Shown one piece after another: positions 9,046-16,417 of a stretch of 64,000 nt of DNA. A model generated the notes under the pieces. That model had not been told where the DNA came from, made no database searches, and saw only the letters and a list, made by a program, of their open reading frames with translations. Origin of the DNA: Micromonospora sp. C95 (GTDB taxonomy: Bacteria; Actinomycetota; Actinomycetes; Mycobacteriales; Micromonosporaceae); the NCBI RefSeq assembly GCF_018070465.1, contig NZ_JAGPXT010000029.1:1-64000 (forward strand), in the 5' to 3' direction. How positions within the stretch are numbered: the stretch's first letter is position 1; every line of letters begins with the position of its first letter. Both the position numbers and the translations under genes were made by a program.

Positions 9046-10412
9046 GAGATTGAGGAGTGGTCGTGCCGCGGCAGCAGCGTGAGCGTGTTCGGCCGGGGCC
9101 GCAGTGAGGCACCGATCCGCGCTTTGAGATCAGCCGGCCCACCGAGCTGGAAGCGGTACCGGCTCAGCAGCGTGGCGATGATGATCGGGGCCTCAAGGAG
9201 GAAGAGGTGCTGGCCGATGCACTGGTGCGGGCCTCCGCCGAAGGGGAAATAGCTGTAGCGGTGCTCCCGCCGCGGGCGGTCAGGGGCGAACCTCTCCGGG
9301 TCGAATGCGTCCGGGCGATCCCAGAACTGTTCCATCCGCTGGGTCGCGTACGGGCTGACCAGGATGGTTGCTCCGGCTTCAATCCGGACGCGACCAAGGA
9401 CCTGCTGCTCGACCGCTGTTCGTGGGATGTTCCAGCCGGCTGGCCAGAGGCGCAGCATCTCGTCCAAGACCATTCGGGTGTAACGCATCCGCGGGATGTG
9501 GGCCCGCTGTACCGGCCCACGCCCGACAACCTCGTCGACTTCGGCGTACAGCCGGTCGGCAACCTCGGGGTGCTTCTCAAGAACCGGCCACAGCCAGGAC
9601 AGGACGCCGACTGTTGTCTCGGTGGCCGTACTGAACATCGCGACAAGGTCGCTGCGGACCTGCTCCTCGCTGACCTGAAGTCCGTTGGCCCTTGGGCGGC
9701 AGAGCGCAGCGATGATGTCGTCGCCCTCGCCCGGGTTCGCGCGCTCCGTGCGGATGATCGGTAGGACCAGCGCGTCGATGGCTGCGACCGCCTTGCGGAA
9801 TGCCCGGTCACCGGGCAGCGGAACCCAGTAGGGCGCGCCGGGCGCGAGTAGACGAAACACCATCGTTCGGGTGATCGTGCCCAGGTGGCCGAAAATCTCC
9901 ACCGCGTCGTCTACGGGGATCTTTCGACCGAAGAGGACCCGCGTTGTGGCCTGGCACACGATCCGCGACATCAGGGTCATGGCGTCAACTGCCACACCCT
10001 GCCGAGCCGGTTCTCCCAGCGCATCGATCGCCTCGGCGATGGCGACCGCCATCCGGTCGACCATCTGCTCGACACGCTGTTTGGTGAACAGCGGTTGCAG
10101 GGTGTCCCGGCTCGACTCCCACACCTCCCCCTCGGTGACGAGGATCGCCTCCCCGACCACCCGACGGATCGAACGCCAGAGCATGCTCTCACCGTCGCGG
10201 ATGTAGTTGGTCGTGTCCCGCAGGATCTGCTGTAGGTGTTCGGGGTGGGTCACCAGGTAGGGGCGCATGGTGCCAAGGTTGAGACGCACGACCTCGCCGC
10301 CGGACTCGTGTCCGAAGTGGACAAGCGCCGCGAGGGGGTCTCGGAGCATACGCGGCAATGTTTCGCGCAGGGGAATGGTAATGGCGCGGCCGGCGGGTTG
10401 CGCCTGAGACAT
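9042..10412 (-). CDS. cytochrome P450 (terpene-tailoring)
   Basis: 456 residues from ATG 10412, which has GGAGG six bases upstream; 31 extra residues upstream to 10505 are rejected. Motifs: I-helix AMFSTATETTVGVLSW, K-helix EMLRLWPAGWNIPR (ExxR), FDPERFAPDR, and haem loop FPFGGGPHQCIGQHLF with the ligand Cys. It is a soluble bacterial P450 needing a ferredoxin and reductase not found here. Position as first gene of the terpene operon suggests it oxidises the cyclised terpene. P450 genes also occur beside conservons in Streptomyces (rarE next to the rarABCD/cvn9 operon), so a link to the downstream conservon is possible. Confidence 0.92.
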   Translation of the reverse strand: MSQAQPAGRAITIPLRETLPRMLRDPLAALVHFGHESGGEVVRLNLGTMRPYLVTHPEHLQQILRDTTNYIRDGESMLWRSIRRVVGEAILVTEGEVWESSRDTLQPLFTKQRVEQMVDRMAVAIAEAIDALGEPARQGVAVDAMTLMSRIVCQATTRVLFGRKIPVDDAVEIFGHLGTITRTMVFRLLAPGAPYWVPLPGDRAFRKAVAAIDALVLPIIRTERANPGEGDDIIAALCRPRANGLQVSEEQVRSDLVAMFSTATETTVGVLSWLWPVLEKHPEVADRLYAEVDEVVGRGPVQRAHIPRMRYTRMVLDEMLRLWPAGWNIPRTAVEQQVLGRVRIEAGATILVSPYATQRMEQFWDRPDAFDPERFAPDRPRREHRYSYFPFGGGPHQCIGQHLFLLEAPIIIATLLSRYRFQLGGPADLKARIGASLRPRPNTLTLLPRHDHSSIS

Positions 10413-10589
10413 GTGCACCTCCACGAAATGTTGTCCTCCGAGCGTATGGCCAGGCAGCCCCCCGCAGCAGGGGCCCTGCATGATCAACCTTTGGGTCCCA
10501 TCCATAACTCCACATTTGTCTGAGAGGTTGGTTCGGCAGCGTATGTCCGTTGTGGGTGGACGGTGGATCGGCGGTGCTGGTCTCGGCGG

Positions 10590-10985
10590 CTATGCGGGTG
10601 ATGTTGGCAGTGCGAGGACGAACAGTCCGGGTTCGGGCTCGGTCAAGATCTGGCGGGCGACGAGGCGTTCGGGCTTGCCGCGGAGCCCTTCGGTGTCCTT
10701 GGCGGTGGTGCCCCTGCCTCGGGTGCGGCAGATGTCCTTGGCGCGCATCGGTGTGGTGGCTGTGCGGAGCACGGCGAGGATCTGCTGGTAGGCGGGACTG
10801 GTGGCGGTGACGTCAGCGGCTGTCTCTGGGACGGTCTGTTCGGTGAGGCTGAGCAAGGTCTTTCGGGCGATGGCGAGTTCGGCTGCGTGACACGGCCGAG
10901 GCGGGTCGGCTCTCGTACTCGCGCACGAGGCGGCGGTGCAGACGGAACGCCCGCTGACGCGCCGCCTGCGGATGTGGCCCTGCAT
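10590..10985 (-). CDS. hypothetical winged-helix-like protein, N-terminus doubtful
   Basis: The frame gives 131 residues, but only the last ~90 look protein-like: LAIARKTLLSLTEQTVPE, then AYQQILAVLRTATTPMRAKD and KPERLVARQILTEPEPGLF. This resembles short actinomycete proteins with a C-terminal winged-helix pattern ('PMRA.D.C', 'LKRLV.R.IL.EPEPGLF'), often near transposon genes. The first ~35 residues are Arg/Cys-rich and unlike that family, so the gene may be decayed at its 5' end. It lies between the terpene operon and the AraC gene. Confidence 0.4.
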   Translation of the reverse strand: MQGHIRRRRVSGRSVCTAASCASTRADPPRPCHAAELAIARKTLLSLTEQTVPETAADVTATSPAYQQILAVLRTATTPMRAKDICRTRGRGTTAKDTEGLRGKPERLVARQILTEPEPGLFVLALPTSPA

Positions 10986-11031
10986 GACGAGATAATCATC
11001 GGTAACATCCAGGACTCAGCTCAGAGGATGG

Positions 11032-12018
11032 ATGGAGGTGAATCCGCTGCTGCCGTGCGAGGTGCTCGACACGTCCGTCCTTCCACCGGGTGACCGTTTC
11101 GAGCGCTGGTACGAGGTCATTGCTCGCGAAGCCGCTCCGACCTACGTCAAGAGCCCGCACCTTGCCGACTTCAAGGCATTGGCCAAGCGAGTACCCCTGG
11201 GAACTGTCCTGCTGGCTGAGTTGCGCTACCCAACCCTGGACACCATCCGTTCGCCACGGCTGGTCAGGCGGTCGCAGCCCGACACCTACCAACTGGTGCT
11301 GATGACCACGGGGGAGAGCGTTGCGCACCAGGAGCGCACCCAGTCCTCCGTGCCGCAGGCGTCGTTCACCCTGCTGGACAACAGCAAGCCGTTCACTGGC
11401 ACCCACTACGCGTCGGGGCCGACGCTTGCGAGCTCCATCTCTCTTGTCATCCCCCATCAGGCGTTGCCTCTGCATCCAGACAAGGTGCGCGCGCTCCTCG
11501 CAAGCTCAATCAGTTCTGACACAGGCATGGCGGCCCTGCTTGCTCAATTCGTCCACCGCGTGGCAGCGCGCCCCGAAGAATTCGTCCCGAGTCAGGCGGT
11601 GACGCTAGGCGCGATAGCGCTTGACCTCGCGGCCAGCACCCTGGCACAGCGCTTGGCTGTTCAAGAGCTACTGCCGGTCGAGGTGCGGGAGCGTACGCTG
11701 CGTACGGAGATCGAAGCCTTCATCGAAAAAAACCTTGGCGACACTGAGCTGACCCCTCGTTCCGTCGCCGCTGCTCACCACATTTCGCTGCGTATGCTCC
11801 ACCGGCTCTTCGCGTCCGAGCAGCACACCGTGGCGGAACATATTCGGCACCGGCGACTGGTTCGGTGTCGGCGGGATTTGATCAATCCGTTGCTCGCCGA
11901 TCGACCGGTCCACAGAATCGCGGCTCGTTGGGGATTCCCGGCCAAAGCGCATTTCAGTCGGCTCTTCAAGAATACTTTCGGCATGTCGCCGCAGGAGTAC
12001 CGCAACCTGCACCGTTAG
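11032..12018 (+). CDS. AraC-family transcriptional regulator (AraC-binding-like/HTH_18)
   Basis: 328 residues. N-terminal ligand/oligomerisation domain of the AraC_binding_2 type (LPPGDRFERWYEVIAREAAP, later YQLVLMTTGESVAHQ and TLLDNSKPFT). C-terminal pair of helix-turn-helix motifs: LTPRSVAAAHHISLRMLHRL and VHRIAARWGFPAKAHFSRLF, ending FGMSPQEYRNLHR, the standard AraC signature. It is transcribed away from the terpene operon, with the 10590 fragment in between, and is the nearest candidate regulator for it; this is inference from position only. Confidence 0.9.
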   Translation: MEVNPLLPCEVLDTSVLPPGDRFERWYEVIAREAAPTYVKSPHLADFKALAKRVPLGTVLLAELRYPTLDTIRSPRLVRRSQPDTYQLVLMTTGESVAHQERTQSSVPQASFTLLDNSKPFTGTHYASGPTLASSISLVIPHQALPLHPDKVRALLASSISSDTGMAALLAQFVHRVAARPEEFVPSQAVTLGAIALDLAASTLAQRLAVQELLPVEVRERTLRTEIEAFIEKNLGDTELTPRSVAAAHHISLRMLHRLFASEQHTVAEHIRHRRLVRCRRDLINPLLADRPVHRIAARWGFPAKAHFSRLFKNTFGMSPQEYRNLHR

Positions 12019-12235
12019 TTCGCGTGCCGACCTCGGCTACCCGCGCCGCGCTCCGTACAAGACAGCACAGAAGTGCAACCTGCCGGCACCAGCGGTCAAC
12101 ATCCCAACTGTTCGTTGATCGCAAACTGGAGCAGCGAGCTGGTCCCGGGCGATAGGGCGGGGCTACCAACGGGGGTGCCTCTTTCGTTCGGAACGCTGCA
12201 CCGTAGGCCACACCTCGGTGTCACATCGCCACCGC

Positions 12236-12277
12236 TTCCCACCCCCGGGCCTGCACCGCCTCTCCCGGGGGTGGGAA
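12236..12277. terminator. hairpin between convergent genes
   Basis: Perfect 14-bp inverted repeat (TTCCCACCCCCGGG, 12236-12249, and its complement, 12264-12277) around a 14-base loop. It lies between the AraC gene (+) and the protease gene (-) and could end transcription from both. The rest of 12019-12387 shows no gene. Confidence 0.55.
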
Positions 12278-12387
12278 ACGGCGCTAGACCCTCAGCAGCG
12301 GGAGTGTTGATCTAACGGCACCTCTCTGTGTCAAGGTGCAGCCGAAGTCGTCGACTCCGGCCCGAGGACCGCCGAAGTCAGCTGACC

Positions 12388-13416
12388 TCAGCGGGTGGCG
12401 GCGGTCGGCACGACCCTGGCCTGCCGGGTGTCGCCGCCGCGCAGGTAGGTCATCGACACGGGCTGGCCGGGCTCGACCGACCGCAACGCGCCGATGAACG
12501 CCTCCAGAGTGTCGATGCGCTCGCCGGCCACCTGCGTGACGATGTCCCCCGGGCGCAGGCCGGCCTCGGCCGCCGGGCCATTTCCGTCGACGTCGCGGAC
12601 CAGGACTCCACGGTCGGTGCCGGCATTCAGGGACTGGGCGATCTGCGGGGTCAGGCGGGCCACCGCGAGCCCGAGGTACGGCTGGGTGACCCGGCCGTCG
12701 TCGAGGAGGTCGTCGGCGATGTCCAGGGCGGTGGCGGCGGGGATCGCGAAGCCGATTGACACCGCGCCCGTCTGCGGCGGCAGGTAGGCATCGTTGATGC
12801 CGATCACTCGGCCCGAGTAGTCGGCGAGCGCGCCGCCCGAGTTGCCGGGTGAGATCGCCGCGTCGGTCTGGATCAGGTCAACCAGGGCGTTGCCCTGACC
12901 TGCCGAACCGGGGATCTCCCGGCCGACGCCGGAGACGATGCCGGCGGTGACGCTGTTGAGGAAGCCCAGCGGGCTGCCGAGGGCGAGGACCGGCTCACCC
13001 GGTGGCGGAAGCTCGGTGTGGAACGGCGCGGGCGGTAGGTCGGTGCGCTCGGCGCGGAGCACCGCGAGATCGGTGACGGCGTCGGCGGCGACCACCCGGG
13101 CCGGAACGCGGGTGCCGTCGGCGAGGGCGACCTCCACGTTCTCCTGGTCACCCACGACGTGCTCGTTGGTGAGGATGAGCCCGCCGTCGCGGAACACGAC
13201 CCCGGAGCCGAGGCCCTGCCCGACTCGAACGGTGACGACCGAGGGCTGCAGTCGGGCGACGATCTGTGGCAGGTCGGCTGCGGCCGGTGCCGGCGCGGCC
13301 GTCGACGCGGCTGTCGGTGTCGCAGCCGCTCCTCCGTCGTCGGCCGTGCAGCCGGCGGTGGCAATCAGCATCGCTCCGCCACCCAGCAGAGCCACCCAGC
13401 GCGATCGGGCCGTCAC
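12388..13416 (-). CDS. HtrA/DegP-like trypsin-PDZ lipoprotein protease
   Basis: 342 residues. Lipobox: LLGGGAMLIATAGC with Cys at ~22, so the protein is likely lipid-anchored outside the membrane. Trypsin fold with catalytic His in LTNEHVVG, Asp in AVTDLAVLRAER and Ser in ISPGNSGGALADYSG; then one PDZ domain (VLVRDVDGNGPAAEAGLRPG, DIVTQVAGERIDT). Family: serine proteases that degrade or refold damaged extracytoplasmic proteins, often under envelope stress. Single gene; convergent with the AraC gene. Confidence 0.92.
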   Translation of the reverse strand: MTARSRWVALLGGGAMLIATAGCTADDGGAAATPTAASTAAPAPAAADLPQIVARLQPSVVTVRVGQGLGSGVVFRDGGLILTNEHVVGDQENVEVALADGTRVPARVVAADAVTDLAVLRAERTDLPPAPFHTELPPPGEPVLALGSPLGFLNSVTAGIVSGVGREIPGSAGQGNALVDLIQTDAAISPGNSGGALADYSGRVIGINDAYLPPQTGAVSIGFAIPAATALDIADDLLDDGRVTQPYLGLAVARLTPQIAQSLNAGTDRGVLVRDVDGNGPAAEAGLRPGDIVTQVAGERIDTLEAFIGALRSVEPGQPVSMTYLRGGDTRQARVVPTAATR

Positions 13417-13821
13417 GGTTGAAATCCTCCCCGGGGTGGTAGTTCAGCGGTCGGGTGCCCTGGCTGGCCCGCTACCCGAACCTCCCGGCGGCAAACCCCG
13501 GAAACACCGGAAATGGCGGAACGTCATGGTGTTGGGCAGCGGTGGTCATCAGTTCGTCGCACCGCTCGCTGCGGGCCGGGAGACCCGGTCACCCGTGCCC
13601 GACGACGGCACGGCTCACTCCGCGCACGGTCACCGTGGGGCGCGTCGAGGACCGGCGCGCCGCAGCGCGCGATACTGGCTCAGCGGCACCCAACCCCCGG
13701 GGCCACCCCACTGGCACTGGTCGTCGCGAACGGCATGTCCACCGCGCCATCACCTGCGTCCGACGGCGGATGCCCTGGTCGGCTGCGGTACGCCGTCCGA
13801 CCTATCGACGAAGGAGCACCG

Positions 13822-14090
13822 ATGAAGGCACGGCCGAGTACCAGGGCAGCGTCGCCGTGGTCGGGGTGGCTGGCCTGGACACGGTCCCGGCGATGCACGA
13901 CTTCGTGCGGATGGCCGAGCTGTCCGGCTTTCCACAGCTGGCCGACGAGCAGGGCGTGGTGTGGAAGCATTTCGAGATGACCCAGCAGAGCACCTTCGTG
14001 GTGCTCGACAGTGAGGGAACGGTGGTGACACGCGGCCACGCCGATGTCGACGAGCTGCCCGACACGCTCGATCAGTTGCTGGTCGGCTGA
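13822..14090 (+). pseudogene. thioredoxin/TlpA-like fragment, N-terminus lost
   Basis: The frame ending at 14090 reads AEYQGSVAVVGVAGLDTVPA, then FVRMAELSGFPQLADEQGV and STFVVLDSEGTVVTRGHADV, the C-terminal half of TlpA-like redoxins. The CxxC active site and first strands are missing. An ATG with an AAGGAG-like site lies at 13822 but in another frame, so an internal deletion plus frameshift appears to have joined the old start region to the middle of the gene. It is followed two bases later by a ccdA remnant, its usual partner. The region 13417-13821 contains no convincing gene. Confidence 0.65.
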
Positions 14091-14091
14091 G

Positions 14092-14351
14092 ATGGTCGAC
14101 GCGCCGCTGGGCCTGGCGGTGGCCGCCGGGATGCTCGCCGCGGTCAACCCGTGTGGGTTCGCGCTGCTGCCCGCGTACCTGTCGCTGCTGGTGGCCGGCG
14201 AAGCAGCGACAAACCGGGGTACGGCGCTTGTTCGGGCCCTGGCTGCCACCGCGCGATGACCGGCGGCTTCGTCGCAGTCTTCGGACTGTTCGGTCTGGTT
14301 CTCACCCCCGTGGCCGGCGGGCTCGGCATGCGCCGAGCCCGCCAGTCCTAA
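14092..14351 (+). pseudogene. ccdA-like cytochrome c biogenesis protein, frameshifted and truncated
   Basis: Begins MVDAPLGLAVAAGMLAAVNP then CGFALLPAYLSLLVAGEA, the conserved NPCGFALLPAYLSL start of CcdA/DsbD-type membrane proteins, which pass electrons to extracytoplasmic thioredoxins. The frame stops at 14259; the homology resumes in another frame as MTGGFVAVFGLFGLVLTPVAG and ends at the terminator of the next gene. A complete CcdA has six membrane helices; under two remain. Loss may coincide with arrival of the CBM13 enzyme genes. Confidence 0.75.
14316..14343. terminator. terminator of the CE1 esterase gene
   Basis: Perfect 12-bp stem (GGCGGGCTCGGC, 14316-14327, and complement, 14332-14343) with a 4-base loop, about 55 bases past the esterase stop. 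The stem sequence resembles those at 15919 and 17459, so the three CBM13 genes share a terminator type. Confidence 0.65.
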
Positions 14352-14378
14352 TCCGGATCTTCAAGAGCCTCCGGTGCT

Positions 14379-14816
14379 GCCTCCTGGTGGGTGGATCGGT
14401 TATGCGAGGGGTGCGAGGCGGAATTGCTGGTTGGTTTGTCCGTGGCAGTCGTAGAGCTGGATCTGGGCGCCGTTGTTGCTGCTCCAGACGTCGAGGCATC
14501 GTCCGGACTGGACGCCGGTGATGGTGCCGTTGGAGTTGATGTTCCACTGTTGGTTGGCGCCGCTGTGGCAGGTGTAGATCTGGATGGCTGCGCCGTTGCC
14601 GGAGCCTCCGGCGTCCAGGCACATGTCGCCGTAGACGCGGAGTTGCTTGTTCGAGGTGTTGTAGGTCCAGGACTGGTTGGTCTGCTTGTTGCAGTCGTAG
14701 AGCTGGACCCGGGTGCCGTTGTTGCGGGAGGCGTTGGGTACGTCGATGCAGCGACCGGACTGAGTGCCGACGATTTCGTTGGCGGAGCCGGAGGGCGGCG
14801 GGGTGGTCGGCGTCGG
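14379..14816. repeat. CBM13 repeat copy A (438 bp)
   Basis: Covers the 3' flank and CBM13-coding end of the esterase gene. By eye it matches 15980-16417 at all but two positions (14637 and 14775 region), running from the shared bases just after the stop into the start of the linker. Such identity, including non-coding flank, implies recent duplication or gene conversion. Confidence 0.85.
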
Positions 14817-15806
14817 TGTCGGAGTGGGGGTGGGCGTCGGGGTCGGGGTGGGCCCGCCGGTCGGCGGCGGAGTGGTGCTGGGCGGGGTCGACCGGTCCAG
14901 GCCGAAGAACTGGATGGCGACCCGCGCCATACCGCTCGACGGCAGGCTGTGCCCGGCGCCCTGGATGGCGTAGGCCTCGACCTGGGTGCCGAAGCGGCGG
15001 CGGTTCCAGTTGGCCTGCGGGGTGTCCGTGGACGTCGGCGTCTGGCTCAGCCCGTGCACGTTGGTCCACTGCTCGATCGACTCCTGGAGCAGCGAGTACG
15101 GCACCAGGGTGTCGTTGGTGCCGTGCCACAACTGGATCGGCGGGCGCGGGCCGGTGTAGCCGGGGTACGCCGCCCGTACGGCGTCGCCCCACTGCTGCGG
15201 GGTCCGGTCCATCGAGCCGTTGGTGCACGGACCACCGGGCGGGTAGGCCGCCGCGTTGGCGAAGCAGTTGAACGGCACGCCCATGAAGGACGCACCCGCC
15301 TTGTACAGGTCGGGGTATACCGCGAGCAGGTGCTGGGTCATCATGCCGCCGGATGAGCTGCCGGTGGCGTAGACCCGGTTGATGTCACCACCGTGCTGCG
15401 TCCGGACGTAGTTCACCATCGACTCGATGGAGACCGGGTCGCTGCCACCACCTCGGCGCTTGGACGCCTCGGACCAGGTGTCGAAGCACCTGCCGAATCC
15501 GGCCTCCTGCATGGCGCTCGGATAGATGACGATAAACCCGTACTGGTTCGACAGCGAGGCGAACTCGCTGCTCGAGTAGAAGCCCGGTCCGGACCCGCCG
15601 CAGCCGTGCATGGCGACCACGATCGCCGGGTTGGCGGGCCGGTTGTCCGGCACGTAGAGGTGCATCCGCATGCCGCCGGGGTTGTTGCCGAAGTTGGTCA
15701 CCTCGACCAGCGAGGCGGCGGAAGCCGGCGAGGACAGTAGGACAAGACCCAAGCTGAGGAGCAGGAAGCTGGCCAACCCGGCCAGCGCCGCCCTGGTTCG
15801 TCTCAT
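14400..15806 (-). CDS. secreted CE1-type esterase (PHB depolymerase/acetylxylan or feruloyl esterase family) with CBM13
   Basis: 468 residues. Signal peptide to about residue 31 (ending SSPASAAS). Catalytic alpha/beta-hydrolase domain ~32-300: oxyanion region MHGCGGSGPGF, nucleophile GSSSGGMM, acid near WHGTNDTLVPYS, His in GAGHSLPSSG. A Thr/Pro linker (305-340) leads to a ricin-type beta-trefoil CBM13 (345-468) with QSGRCIDVPNASRNNGT and QSGRCLDVWSSNNGAQ subdomains. Likely removes acetyl or feruloyl groups from xylan while bound to it; PHB depolymerase activity is less likely given the xylan-type partner domain. RBS GGAGG before the ATG; own promoter and terminator. Confidence 0.88.
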   Translation of the reverse strand: MRRTRAALAGLASFLLLSLGLVLLSSPASAASLVEVTNFGNNPGGMRMHLYVPDNRPANPAIVVAMHGCGGSGPGFYSSSEFASLSNQYGFIVIYPSAMQEAGFGRCFDTWSEASKRRGGGSDPVSIESMVNYVRTQHGGDINRVYATGSSSGGMMTQHLLAVYPDLYKAGASFMGVPFNCFANAAAYPPGGPCTNGSMDRTPQQWGDAVRAAYPGYTGPRPPIQLWHGTNDTLVPYSLLQESIEQWTNVHGLSQTPTSTDTPQANWNRRRFGTQVEAYAIQGAGHSLPSSGMARVAIQFFGLDRSTPPSTTPPPTGGPTPTPTPTPTPTPTPTTPPPSGSANEIVGTQSGRCIDVPNASRNNGTRVQLYDCNKQTNQSWTYNTSNKQLRVYGDMCLDAGGSGNGAAIQIYTCHSGANQQWNINSNGTITGVQSGRCLDVWSSNNGAQIQLYDCHGQTNQQFRLAPLA

Positions 15807-15836
15807 GATTCCTCCATCGATGGTGGTGGATCTCTA

Positions 15837-15865
15837 ACATTAGGCAATTTCCTGACGACCGTCAA
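15837..15865 (-). promoter_or_regulatory. sigma70-type promoter of the esterase gene
   Basis: On the minus strand, TTGACG (15860-15865), a 17-base spacer and TAATGT (15837-15842), about 30 bases before the ATG. An inverted copy of the -10 region (CCTAATGT, 15873-15880) sits just upstream and could be part of an operator. Confidence 0.55.
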
Positions 15866-15918
15866 TGAAGCACCTAATGTCCTGCAAGCAGGAAGATCGA
15901 CGGAGGGGTCTCTGCATG

Positions 15919-15957
15919 GATCGGGCGGGCTCGACGTGCTGCCGAACCCGCCCGATC
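15919..15957. terminator. terminator of the polyester hydrolase gene
   Basis: 11-bp perfect stem GATCGGGCGGG (15919-15929) and complement (15947-15957), about 45 bases beyond the stop of the upstream gene. Confidence 0.6.
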
Positions 15958-15979
15958 ACTGCTCGGACCTGTTACCTGC

Positions 15980-16417
15980 GCCTCCTGGTGGGTGGATCGG
16001 TTATGCGAGGGGTGCGAGGCGGAATTGCTGGTTGGTTTGTCCGTGGCAGTCGTAGAGCTGGATCTGGGCGCCGTTGTTGCTGCTCCAGACGTCGAGGCAT
16101 CGTCCGGACTGGACGCCGGTGATGGTGCCGTTGGAGTTGATGTTCCACTGTTGGTTGGCGCCGCTGTGGCAGGTGTAGATCTGGATGGCTGCGCCGTTGC
16201 CGGAGCCTCCGGCGTCCAGGCACATGTCGCCGTAGACACGGAGTTGCTTGTTCGAGGTGTTGTAGGTCCAGGACTGGTTGGTCTGCTTGTTGCAGTCGTA
16301 GAGCTGGACCCGGGTGCCGTTGTTGCGGGAGGCGTTGGGTACGTCGATGCAGCGACCGGACTGAGTGCCGACGATCTCGTTGGCGGAGCCGGAGGGCGGC
16401 GGGGTGGTCGGCGTCGG
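15980..16417. repeat. CBM13 repeat copy B (438 bp)
   Basis: Partner of copy A at an offset of 1601 bases, including about 20 bases of shared non-coding sequence after the stop codon. A third, more diverged copy of the module lies at about 18508-18913. Confidence 0.85.

Noticed and set aside
14400..15806. Annotation of the CE1 esterase as a true polyhydroxybutyrate depolymerase
   Set aside because: The fold family is shared, but the CBM13 and the xylanase neighbourhood point to plant polysaccharide esters.
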